Origin: Planctomycetaceae bacterium
Lineage (GTDB): Bacteria > Planctomycetota > Planctomycetia > Pirellulales > Pirellulaceae
Assembly (NCBI GenBank): GCA_002862265.1
Contig: PKCQ01000460.1
Span: forward strand, 1 to 6,671
Reading direction: 5' to 3'
Length of the DNA: 6,671 nucleotides
Positions 1 through 6,070 of this stretch are shown in pieces. Position 1 is the stretch's first letter. Every line of letters begins with the position of its first letter. The notes beneath the pieces were generated by a model. The model was not told the DNA's origin and searched no databases. It worked only from the letters and a program-made list of their open reading frames with translations. The translations under genes and the position numbers were made by a program.

Positions 1-29
1 GTTTCGTGTTACGATTTCCGCACTGAGGA

Positions 30-920
30 TCACACATCCAGCATCTTGCCAGTCAGTCGCTCATACACTTCCAAATACTTCGCCGCAGTTTGACTGACTA
101 TCTCTTCGGGCAACTGAGGAGGCTCGCTATTGCGGTCCCAATCGGTTCCCATCAACCATTCACGCACAAACTGCTTGTCAAAGGACTTCTGTGCTCGGCC
201 TGGTTCATAGTCTTCGGCGGGCCAAAACCTTGAACTGTCTGGCGTGAGCACTTCGTCAATCAAGATCAATTCGCCATCGGACACTCCCCACTCAAACTTG
301 GTGTCAGCGATGATGATTCCGTGCTCGGCCGCCAACTCACAGCCATTTCTGTAGACCTCAAGGCTCTTGTCACGGAGTTGAGTTGCCAGCTCCACACCAA
401 TCTTGTCCGCCATGAATTCATAGCTTACGTTCTCGTCGTGCCCTTCCTCTGCCTTGGTAGCCGGAGTGAATGTAGGCTCGGCGAGGCGACTACATTGCTG
501 CAGTCCGTCGGGCAATTTGATACCGCAGACTTCGCCGCCTGCTTCTTGATACTCTTTCCAACCAGAGCCTTCCAAGTGACCGCGCACGACGCACTCAAAG
601 GGTACGACCTCAGCCTTCTTAACGATCATCGACCTCCCCTCAAGCTGCGTTCGCTGAGACTCCGAGACGGCCAAATCAGCGGGCAATTCGGTGGAAAGCA
701 TATGGTGCGCCACGCCCAGTTTTGCAAACCAAAACCTGCTAATCTGGGTCAGCACGACACCTTTTTGCGGAATACCGCCCGCCAAGATCCAATCAAAGGC
801 GCTGATTCGATCGGTACTTACGATTAGCAGCGAGTCACCCAAATCGTATACATCTCGCACTTTCCCGCTTCGTTTCGGAAAATCGAGATCAGTGTTGGTT
901 ACAGCTTGGCGAGGGTTCAT
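30..920 (-). CDS. purC: Phosphoribosylaminoimidazole-succinocarboxamide synthase (SAICAR synthase)
   Basis: Cytosolic enzyme of de novo purine synthesis that joins CAIR and aspartate using ATP to give SAICAR. Numbering from the chosen start, the nucleotide-binding N-lobe shows KRSGKVRDVYDLG (16-28) and STDRISAFD (35-43). The substrate region shows VVRGHLEGSGW (111-121), the family signature FTPATKAEEGHDENVS (151-166), DTKFEWG (206-212) and IDEVLTPDSSRFWP (221-234). At about 296 residues it matches the longer ADE1-like form rather than the roughly 240-residue form of many bacteria. Three in-frame ATGs are possible: 986, 935 and 920. None has a Shine-Dalgarno sequence. I chose 920 because relatives have only a short leader before the RGKVRDVYD-type motif; 986 would add 22 residues with no family counterpart. 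It stands alone on the minus strand, divergent from the GH10-fold gene. Function is very secure; the start is uncertain. Confidence 0.97.
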   Translation of the reverse strand: MNPRQAVTNTDLDFPKRSGKVRDVYDLGDSLLIVSTDRISAFDWILAGGIPQKGVVLTQISRFWFAKLGVAHHMLSTELPADLAVSESQRTQLEGRSMIVKKAEVVPFECVVRGHLEGSGWKEYQEAGGEVCGIKLPDGLQQCSRLAEPTFTPATKAEEGHDENVSYEFMADKIGVELATQLRDKSLEVYRNGCELAAEHGIIIADTKFEWGVSDGELILIDEVLTPDSSRFWPAEDYEPGRAQKSFDKQFVREWLMGTDWDRNSEPPQLPEEIVSQTAAKYLEVYERLTGKMLDV

Positions 921-1007
921 CGAAGTCGAGTGCATGTAAGAGAATCGTGTAGCGTATCTTGGCTTTATTGAAGCAGTTGGGTTCATTAGTTAGATTTGCG
1001 TATAGTT

Positions 1008-1035
1008 TTTCGGGCTGCTTCGTACATTCCCGAAA
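1008..1035. promoter_or_regulatory. Inverted repeat in the divergent purC / GH10-fold spacer
   Basis: The arms TTTCGGG (1008-1014) and CCCGAAA (1029-1035) are perfectly complementary over 7 bp around a 14-base centre. They sit in the only spacer between two divergently transcribed genes, so both promoters should lie here or just inside the long purC leader. A TATACG hexamer on the minus strand just beyond the left arm could be a -10 element for purC, but I see no matching -35. The repeat could be a dimeric repressor site or a hairpin in a 5' leader. It is not a good terminator, because the loop is long and no clear T-run follows. What is seen is only the symmetry; any role is inference. Confidence 0.22.
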
Positions 1036-1064
1036 TGAGCGTTTAGTGCCCTGAAAGTTTCGCC

Positions 1065-2540
1065 TTGGCTCACCTTCGATTCACCGTTCCCAACACACAG
1101 GACCACGATCCGAAGGTATGGAAGACAGCCTATCTGACGGGAATCGAAGGAATTCCTTGGCACTGCAACCATGCTCTGGGCGACAGTCAGTTTAGCATTG
1201 GACGCCAGATTGACGAGTCTGGAAAGCTGAACATCGTTTGGCCAAGCTCCAGCCTTGGTCCTCTCTGCCTCTCATCGACAAGCTTGAGAATCACTGACGC
1301 TCCCTATTCTTTGCCGATTGAGATCGCTCGCGGAACCGTCTATCGACTCAAGTCGCAAGCGGATGAGTGGCAAAGGCTGGGATTGCGTGCTCCAGCGAGC
1401 TTCGGTGTCACGGCGGCCAAAGCACTCGATGCGTTCCTAAATGGCCTCACAGTTCGCAATGATGAGCCAGCTCAAGCAGCTTTGGCCCAGCAAGCAATCG
1501 ATTTCGCACTCGAAGCATCCATCATTTTGGTCGAGGCTTTCAGCAAACAAGCCTTGGAGACTCGCCGCCAATCAGAGGGGCGACTCGCGACGCTTCTAGG
1601 CTGCGAACTGACTCCAGCCACACAGATCAACCGCAAGGGAGACGCTCTGCGGACCGCATTCAACACTGCTGCTATCTCTGCCGACTTCGGCGCCGTCGAA
1701 GCCATGTCTGGCGGACGAGATTTCTCTGTTTTCGATGAGCAGATCGCGTGGGCATCGGCCAATGACCAGAAAGTCTGCGTCGGCCCCATCGTCGACTTCC
1801 GTCGCGAGAAGCTGCCTCAGTGGTTGACTCTGCTTGACGATAGCTTTGAAAGTATCCTCAGCACCGCCTGCAAACACGTCGAAGCAGTGGTCGAACGCTA
1901 TCGTGGAAAAGTGCATTTGTGGAATTGCGCCAGCGGCATCAACATTCCAAACCGTTTGGGCTGGAATGACGAAGAAATTTTACGCTCCGCCGTGTCGATG
2001 ATCGAAACGGTTCGCCGCGCTGACGGGCGAACACCAGTCCTGCTGACGGTCAGCCAGCCCTGGAGCGAGTACTTGCGTCACGAGGCAAACGGTATCTCAC
2101 CGCTCCACTTTGCCGATGCCCTTATTCGCGCAGATCTTGGCCTTAACGGTCTAGGGCTTGAGTTCAACTTCGACACCTATCCGGACGGATGCTTCCCGCG
2201 AGATCCGATTGAAATTGGCAAGCAAGTTGATCGCTGGGCCATGCTGGGACTTCCACTCATGGTCACACTGAGTATGCCGGAGCATCGCAACACTATCGAT
2301 ACATCACGAGTTTCCAGCTGGGGAATGCCCGCCAGTCAAGAGTCAGCCGAAACAACCGACGCCTCCGTTTTACCACCGGAATCGATTCTGCAACTTTTGC
2401 TCTCTAAGCCATCGGTGCACGCCATCGTGTGGCGACAAGGCGACGAACGCACCTCCTCGACAAATCTATGGAGCAAGGAAGGACACGCCCAGCCCTTGCT
2501 CACCCATATCGCCAAGCTTCGCAGGACATTCCTACATTGA
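1065..2540 (+). CDS. GH10-fold protein of planctomycete type, probably not catalytic as a xylanase
   Basis: A 491-residue protein that I recognise as a family common in planctomycetes and often labelled endo-1,4-beta-xylanase. Residues about 1-110 form a beta-rich N-terminal part (LRFTVP at 4-9, then ESGKLNIVWP at 51-60). A helical, alanine-rich linker follows (about 110-185). A GH10-like barrel occupies about 190-490, with GPIVDF, VHLWNCASGIN (283-293), LPLMVTLSMP and a C-terminal IVWRQGDER block. In true GH10 enzymes the acid/base Glu ends WDVVNE and the nucleophile lies in VTELD. Here the matching positions are Gly291 and Leu402, so classical retaining hydrolysis is unlikely. There is no signal peptide or membrane segment, so it is probably cytoplasmic. 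The start is TTG: an in-frame TAG at 1044-1046 precludes anything further upstream, and GAAAG at 1053-1057 lies 7 bases before it. Function unknown; carbohydrate binding is one possibility. Confidence 0.85.
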   Translation: MAHLRFTVPNTQDHDPKVWKTAYLTGIEGIPWHCNHALGDSQFSIGRQIDESGKLNIVWPSSSLGPLCLSSTSLRITDAPYSLPIEIARGTVYRLKSQADEWQRLGLRAPASFGVTAAKALDAFLNGLTVRNDEPAQAALAQQAIDFALEASIILVEAFSKQALETRRQSEGRLATLLGCELTPATQINRKGDALRTAFNTAAISADFGAVEAMSGGRDFSVFDEQIAWASANDQKVCVGPIVDFRREKLPQWLTLLDDSFESILSTACKHVEAVVERYRGKVHLWNCASGINIPNRLGWNDEEILRSAVSMIETVRRADGRTPVLLTVSQPWSEYLRHEANGISPLHFADALIRADLGLNGLGLEFNFDTYPDGCFPRDPIEIGKQVDRWAMLGLPLMVTLSMPEHRNTIDTSRVSSWGMPASQESAETTDASVLPPESILQLLLSKPSVHAIVWRQGDERTSSTNLWSKEGHAQPLLTHIAKLRRTFLH

Positions 2541-2546
2541 GGCGAC

Positions 2547-2654
2547 ATGAATCCGGCCAATTTGCTGAGCGGCATAGCGAGCAGCCATTTTCCACAGCAG
2601 AAGCTAAAAACCCCAGCTCGACCACCATACGGTGGAGTATTGAGGATTGAGTAA
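2547..2654 (+). CDS. Candidate small protein directly behind the GH10-fold gene
   Basis: A 35-codon ORF begins 6 bases after the TGA of the GH10-fold gene. A GAGG motif (2539-2542) overlaps that stop, 4 bases before the ATG, which is close but usable for translational coupling. The predicted peptide starts MNPANLLSGIASSHFP and ends in a proline- and basic-rich part, KTPARPPYGGVLRIE. It has no transmembrane segment or cysteine. I do not recognise a family. In favour are the tight placement and the ribosome-binding motif; against are the length and the lack of a recognisable domain. Could be a chance ORF in the 3' untranslated region. Confidence 0.3.
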   Translation: MNPANLLSGIASSHFPQQKLKTPARPPYGGVLRIE

Positions 2655-2758
2655 GACAACGTCTCCGTTGTCCCTCCGCATTACGCACAACACCTATCTT
2701 GCACGCGATAGAAGATCGTCGTGGAAGTGAGCAGCTCTCCGATGCCGGGAGCACTTAG

Positions 2759-2878
2759 ATGTTCATCAAGAGCATTCTCGGCCCAGCCCTCGTTCCAAAT
2801 GAACAAGGCCGCCCTATCACATCCGCGACTGGTCCCGATTTCCATTGCTCTGACCAACGAGTTGCAGACCTCAACTAA
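2759..2878 (+). CDS. Candidate 39-residue small protein of unknown function
   Basis: The ATG is preceded by GGGAG (2747-2751) with a 7-base spacer, a better ribosome-binding site than most full genes in this window have. The peptide starts MFIKSILGPALVPNEQG and continues through PITSATGPDFHC to a TAA. It is mixed hydrophilic with a short hydrophobic start and a single cysteine. I recognise no family and see no promoter. The GGGAG also forms the 3' arm of a weak 6-bp hairpin with GCTCTC just upstream, which could shield the site. Chance occurrence is quite possible. Confidence 0.2.
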   Translation: MFIKSILGPALVPNEQGRPITSATGPDFHCSDQRVADLN

Positions 2879-2996
2879 GCCTCAAAGTCAGCTTTGGGCA
2901 GCTGAAAAGCCAAACATGAACACCCTTCGCCTCCCCGAGCTCCATATGCACACCCTCCAGCTATCGTTTTCCAGTTGGGGCCCAGTTTCAATCCCG

Positions 2997-3092
2997 TCAC
3001 CGCTGCGAAGACAATTGGTGCCGGAGCTTCAGGCTTTTTCTTGTGCTGTAGAATGCGAATGCCCCAAGCAAGACAACTCCGCCTAAGACCAT
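2997..3092 (-). CDS. Candidate 31-residue single-span membrane peptide
   Basis: A short ORF reads MVLGGVVLLGAFAFYS followed by TRKSLKLRHQLSSQR and TGA. This is one hydrophobic helix of about 15 residues with a strongly basic C-terminal tail, the shape expected of a small inner-membrane peptide with its tail in the cytoplasm. GAGG lies 4 bases before the ATG. It is downstream of, and on the same strand as, the M16 pair, about 135 bases after the second stop codon. It might also be the tail-anchor remnant of a lost larger protein: the frame stays open for eight codons upstream, giving a basic VLRLRGR stretch, before a stop. No family recognised; it may be coincidental. Confidence 0.17.
   Translation of the reverse strand: MVLGGVVLLGAFAFYSTRKSLKLRHQLSSQR
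3020..3039 (+). terminator. Weak intrinsic-terminator-like hairpin
   Basis: GCC (3020-3022) pairs with GGC (3032-3034) and GA (3024-3025) with TC (3029-3030), around one G/A mismatch and a 3-base loop. Five T residues follow (3035-3039). It could end plus-strand transcripts coming from the GH10-fold gene or the small ORFs behind it. The stem is short and imperfect and lies about 480 bases past the GH10-fold stop, so this is tentative. Confidence 0.2.
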
Positions 3093-3227
3093 ACGTCCTC
3101 GCAGACGCAGAACATTTCAACTCATGAATCTTGCTCCCGCGATAATTAACGATCCTCACCGCTAAGTTCAACTCTTCGCGAAGCAAGGTTATTGGGCCGC
3201 TAACGCATGATTACAACACGGGCTAAC

Positions 3228-4454
3228 TTACGCTAACTCTTCGCCTGCGACCCGAACAGTAACACTATCGACGTTAATAGTCTGTTCTGCGAGCCGCTGG
3301 ATATCCGCTGCAGTCACATTGCGGTAGCGACTGAGCACCGCGTCGATCGGCTCGTAGTTCTTCCGGGCCAACCAGGATTGGCCAAGTGCAAATAAGCGGT
3401 TGCTGGGCCGTTCATCTGAGAGAATGAGACCGGCTTCGATTTTATTGCGAGCCAGTTCCATTTCCTTTTCGGTAACGCCTTTGGCAACGATTTCGTCAAT
3501 AACACGATTGACGATTTCTTCGTTAGATTCCGCGTCCCCAGGAGCACAGCAAAGGTAGCCTGTAATACAACCACAGTCAGCAAACATCTGCGGCCATAAA
3601 ATCGCCGTTTCGGCCCTACCGGTATCAATCAACTCCCAGAACAAACGACTACCTGAATCATCGGCAAGTATCGAACACAGCATACGCAGAGCGTAGCGAT
3701 CAGGATCGTTGCAATTCAGCCCAGGCCACAAGCGGACCATGTAACTCTGATGAGCCAGCTCACGTTCCAACGTCTCTTTGCCGCTACCAAACTCCGGTGC
3801 CGGAACATCGAGCCCGCCTGCAGTTTTGCCCCAGCCTTCAGCTACTTTCGAGACCTGCTCAATCAACTGCGGCACTTCGATCTTCCCACAAGCTACAACG
3901 TAGACATTGTCCTGAGTGTAACGCTGGCTGTGGTACGCTCGCATTTGAGCCACAGAAAGATCAGCAACGCTCTCCGTGGTACCGAGCACTCGCGTCGACA
4001 GAGGATGATCACCAAAGAACAATTCCGTCGCGCGTTCGAATGCACCGTACGGCGGTTGATCGTCGTACATGGCAATCTCTTCCAACACGACTTGCTTCTC
4101 GGTTTCAAATTTTTCTTCTTCCAGAGTGGGCTGCATTAAGTCGGTCAATAGATCGACCGCATGCTCCTGACACTCTGGAAGCACCGAAGCGTAAAAGACC
4201 GTGGCATCTTCAGACGTAAAAGCGTTGGAATGCGCTCCAAGGTGGTCCAACTCGCGATTCACGTCTTCCGCGGAGCGACGTAATGTTCCTTTGAAAACCA
4301 TATGTTCGAGAAAGTGGCTTACACCTGCAATCTCAGGCTGCTCGTCACGTGCTCCGGTCTTCACAAAGCATCCGAAGCTGGAGGTAAAGGCAGACGGATC
4401 ATTCAGCACCACGATTTCCGGGCCGTCGCTAGACTTGTGAGTAATCAAATCCAT
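3228..4454 (-). CDS. M16-family zinc metallopeptidase, catalytic subunit
   Basis: A 408-residue peptidase of the pitrilysin / mitochondrial-processing-peptidase family (M16B type). HFLEH at 47-51, within GVSHFLEHMVFKGT, is the inverted zinc motif: His47 and His51 bind zinc and Glu50 activates water. The third ligand is a glutamate in VVLEEI near 125-126, about 75 residues on as expected. The second domain keeps GSRLFWEL (268-275), but where the partner has the Arg/Tyr pair this protein has Ile276 and Thr283, so it probably needs the upstream product to bind substrate. No signal peptide is seen, suggesting a cytoplasmic enzyme. The start at 4454 was chosen because GGAG lies 7 bases upstream and the protein then begins like other members; the frame stays open to 4541 but adds an unrelated leader. 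It overlaps the upstream gene by 26 bp, implying translational coupling. Confidence 0.93.
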   Translation of the reverse strand: MDLITHKSSDGPEIVVLNDPSAFTSSFGCFVKTGARDEQPEIAGVSHFLEHMVFKGTLRRSAEDVNRELDHLGAHSNAFTSEDATVFYASVLPECQEHAVDLLTDLMQPTLEEEKFETEKQVVLEEIAMYDDQPPYGAFERATELFFGDHPLSTRVLGTTESVADLSVAQMRAYHSQRYTQDNVYVVACGKIEVPQLIEQVSKVAEGWGKTAGGLDVPAPEFGSGKETLERELAHQSYMVRLWPGLNCNDPDRYALRMLCSILADDSGSRLFWELIDTGRAETAILWPQMFADCGCITGYLCCAPGDAESNEEIVNRVIDEIVAKGVTEKEMELARNKIEAGLILSDERPSNRLFALGQSWLARKNYEPIDAVLSRYRNVTAADIQRLAEQTINVDSVTVRVAGEELA

Positions 4455-5685
4455 CCGGCAACTCCAGTGCTTGAGATCCCACGGTGACCAAGGAATAGTT
4501 TTTGGGTATGTTCTGGCTGAAATGCTGGAGCAGCGAATCACAACTCAGCTGATCGACTTTTTCCAACACTTCTTCTCGATTCGGGACACGCCCTAGGTAA
4601 AACCAATCGCTGGCAATTTGACTGCTACGCGCCGCAGATGATTCTTGCTCAAAGACAAGTGAACTCTTGATCCGATTCTTCAGTCTTGCGAGCTCGTCTT
4701 CGGAGATACCATCCCCTAAAGAATGAATCGTTTCTAGGAGTACGCTTAGCGTTTCTTCCGCTCGGGTCGTAGTCGTACCCGCGTAGCAAAGCACACTACC
4801 TTGTCCGGCCATTGAAAAGCAAGTCGCAAAGACGGAGTAAACCAAACCGCGTTTTTCTCGAACTTCCGAAAACAATCGAGAACTCATCCCGTCGCTCAGA
4901 ACACCTACCAACGCCCGAGTTTGATAATAGTCAGGACTTTCGTACGAAACGCAATCATAGGCCAAGGCAAGATGCGTCTGGCTAGAAGAATAGTCAACAT
5001 GCCGGCTACCGTAGCAAGATTGCAGTGCTGGCAGCTGTGGCCCGCCTTCTCCCTGCCAATCACCCAACGACTTTTCGACAATTTCGCAAAGTTCGTCCCA
5101 ATCAAACTTTCCAGCCACAGCCAGAATACTGCCTTGAGGTCGATAGTTCTCTTGAAAGAACTCTTGCACGGCCAATTGCTCGCATTGTTCTAGGCCTTCA
5201 CGTGTACCCTGCGAGATCCGACCAAAGGGCAGGGGATATCGAAAGCGTTTGAGCTCACTGAAGCATCGATGTGACGGCTCGTCGTCCAGAGCTCGAAGAT
5301 CCTGCAAGCAGAGCTGTCGAGCGTCTCCGATCTGAGCAGGCGGAAGATGCGGCCTTTGAACGAGATCGGCATAGAGTGGAAGCACATCCTTGAGAACCGA
5401 ACTTGGCATCGCGCAGCTGAATGAGCTGTGATTCGTGGTGACAGAGCTAGAGCGTTCTACTCCGAGTTCATCTAAACGCTCACCAAAAGCCCGGCTATCC
5501 AGATCAGCACAGCCACGCTGCGTCATCTCGCTTGTCAGTCCCGCCAACCCATCCAGACCGTTGGGTTCAAAGCAAGTTCCCGCTGGGATCAGAAATGTAA
5601 AGGCCGCCGAGCGCAGCCATGGCATCGGCTCGCCCAGCAAGACGAGGCCGTTATCGAATTGGCGATGCAGTACTTTTTGATCCAT
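4429..5685 (-). CDS. M16-family peptidase-like protein, non-catalytic partner subunit
   Basis: A 418-residue M16-fold protein with two homologous domains. The zinc site is lost: where active members read HFLEH this one reads GLTSE (49-53) in LDGLAGLTSEMTQRG. It keeps the substrate-side signature SSRLFSEVREKRGLVYSV (268-285), with Arg276 and Tyr283 spaced seven residues apart as in the Arg/Tyr pair of known M16 enzymes. This is the typical pattern for the non-catalytic subunit of a heterodimeric M16B protease, which the active subunit encoded immediately downstream would complete. No signal peptide is visible. The start ATG at 5685 has no clear Shine-Dalgarno sequence, and a tandem hairpin lies about 30 bases upstream of it, so translation may depend on readthrough from the zinc-ribbon gene or on that structure. 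Target peptides are unknown. Confidence 0.93.
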   Translation of the reverse strand: MDQKVLHRQFDNGLVLLGEPMPWLRSAAFTFLIPAGTCFEPNGLDGLAGLTSEMTQRGCADLDSRAFGERLDELGVERSSSVTTNHSSFSCAMPSSVLKDVLPLYADLVQRPHLPPAQIGDARQLCLQDLRALDDEPSHRCFSELKRFRYPLPFGRISQGTREGLEQCEQLAVQEFFQENYRPQGSILAVAGKFDWDELCEIVEKSLGDWQGEGGPQLPALQSCYGSRHVDYSSSQTHLALAYDCVSYESPDYYQTRALVGVLSDGMSSRLFSEVREKRGLVYSVFATCFSMAGQGSVLCYAGTTTTRAEETLSVLLETIHSLGDGISEDELARLKNRIKSSLVFEQESSAARSSQIASDWFYLGRVPNREEVLEKVDQLSCDSLLQHFSQNIPKNYSLVTVGSQALELPDGFDYSQV

Positions 5686-5713
5686 ACTCTGTCGCAGGCT
5701 GGCACTTCCAAGT

Positions 5714-5752
5714 CACTCTCCCGCTTGCGGGAGACTCTCCCAAAGGAGAGTG
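5714..5752. repeat. Tandem hairpin element, REP-like, with an alternative long fold
   Basis: Two perfect 7-bp stems with 4-base loops lie back to back: 5717-5723 with 5728-5734 (loop CTTG) and 5734-5740 with 5745-5751 (loop CAAA). They share base 5734. The outermost arms can also pair with each other, 5714-5721 with 5745-5752 over 8 bp, which would exclude the second hairpin and most of the first. The core CTCCCGCTTGCGGGAG resembles a palindromic repeat I recall as widely scattered in planctomycete genomes. It fills the 76-base gap between the zinc-ribbon and M16 genes. No T-run follows on the minus strand, so a simple terminator is unlikely; attenuation, RNA stabilisation or an inert repeat are all possible. 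Confidence 0.7.
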
Positions 5753-5761
5753 GGTTCATGC

Positions 5762-6058
5762 CTATTTCTTCTTATCCGATTTTTTTGCCTTGCTCTCACT
5801 CTTCTTGGAGCTGCTGGATGAATCCGAAGAAGTCCCCTTAGGCTTGTCAGCGGCCTTGGCCTTGTTGTACGAATCGCTGCGATAGTCGGTCTGATAGAAA
5901 CCAGAGCCCTTAAACACCACTGCCGCCCCGGTTCCCAACAAACGGCGAAGCTTCAGCTTTCCGCACTCGGGACATTTTCTCTTCTTCGGATCGTTGATGC
6001 CTTGATAGAGCTCAAAGGCGTGGCCGCAGGCATCACACTCATAATCGTAGGTTGGCAT
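5762..6058 (-). CDS. FmdB-family small zinc-ribbon protein
   Basis: A 98-residue protein opening with MPTYDYECDACGHAF, the standard start of the FmdB / CxxC_CxxC_SSSS family. Cys8, Cys11, Cys29 and Cys32 (CxxC and CPEC) form one zinc ribbon. The conserved KGSGFYQTDYR segment follows the ribbon and is also typical. The last roughly 35 residues are a low-complexity tail of Lys, Ser and Asp, ending SDKKK, and are probably disordered. The family was named as a putative regulator of a formamidase operon, but its molecular role is not established; binding to nucleic acid or ribosome-related partners is only a guess. It follows grpE by 12 bases and has a strong ribosome-binding site, so the two are very likely co-transcribed. 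Confidence 0.95.
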   Translation of the reverse strand: MPTYDYECDACGHAFELYQGINDPKKRKCPECGKLKLRRLLGTGAAVVFKGSGFYQTDYRSDSYNKAKAADKPKGTSSDSSSSSKKSESKAKKSDKKK

Positions 6059-6064
6059 GTCTTG

Positions 6065-6070
6065 CCCCTT
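6065..6070 (-). promoter_or_regulatory. Ribosome binding site of the zinc-ribbon gene
   Basis: On the minus strand AAGGGG lies 6 bases before the ATG at 6058 and directly abuts the grpE TAG. It is the clearest Shine-Dalgarno sequence of any full gene in the window, fixes the start, and supports strong translation from a grpE transcript. Confidence 0.6.

Larger units (their letters stand above)
2541..3227. other. Intergenic stretch between convergent genes, no long gene
   Basis: About 690 bp separate the end of the GH10-fold gene from the end of the M16 gene. I read all six frames. The longer open frames (about 100-120 codons on either strand, at 2721-3086 and 2875-3186) have unnatural composition, no family motif and overlap one another, so I do not call them. 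Three very short ORFs and one weak terminator-like hairpin are listed separately. Short self-complementary spots include CCACC-ATAC-GGTGG near 2620 and TCAGCT/AGCTGA at 2888-2905, neither followed by a T-run. I see no tRNA, transposase remnant or repeat array. The stretch may be decayed sequence or may host a small RNA or small proteins. Confidence 0.6.

Noticed and set aside
321..827. 168-codon plus-strand open frame opposite purC
   Set aside because: Lies wholly inside the strongly supported purC gene, shows no domain, and is the kind of antisense shadow long genes produce.
2606..2632. Possible minus-strand terminator (CCACC/GGTGG hairpin with a T-run)
   Set aside because: The T-run is about 11 bases beyond the stem, the stem is only 5 bp, and it lies about 600 bases past the M16 stop.
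2721..3086. 121-codon plus-strand frame starting at GTG in the intergenic stretch
   Set aside because: Composition rich in Ser, Pro, Gln and Cys without motif, no good ribosome-binding site, and it conflicts with shorter frames that have better start signals.
3174..3183. Perfect 10-bp palindrome CTTCGCGAAG
   Set aside because: Isolated and short, with no loop or T-run; could occur by chance in a sequence of this length and composition.
2875..3186. 103-codon minus-strand frame in the same stretch
   Set aside because: TTG start without Shine-Dalgarno support, cysteine-rich low-order composition and no recognisable family.
3199..3237. Three copies of GCTAAC at the end of the M16 gene
   Set aside because: Six-base repeats with uneven spacing, one of them inside the coding end; not enough to call a repeat or binding site.
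4455..4541. Longer N-terminus for the catalytic M16 protein
   Set aside because: It would overlap the upstream gene by over 100 bases and add residues with no family match, while the ATG at 4454 has GGAG at proper spacing.
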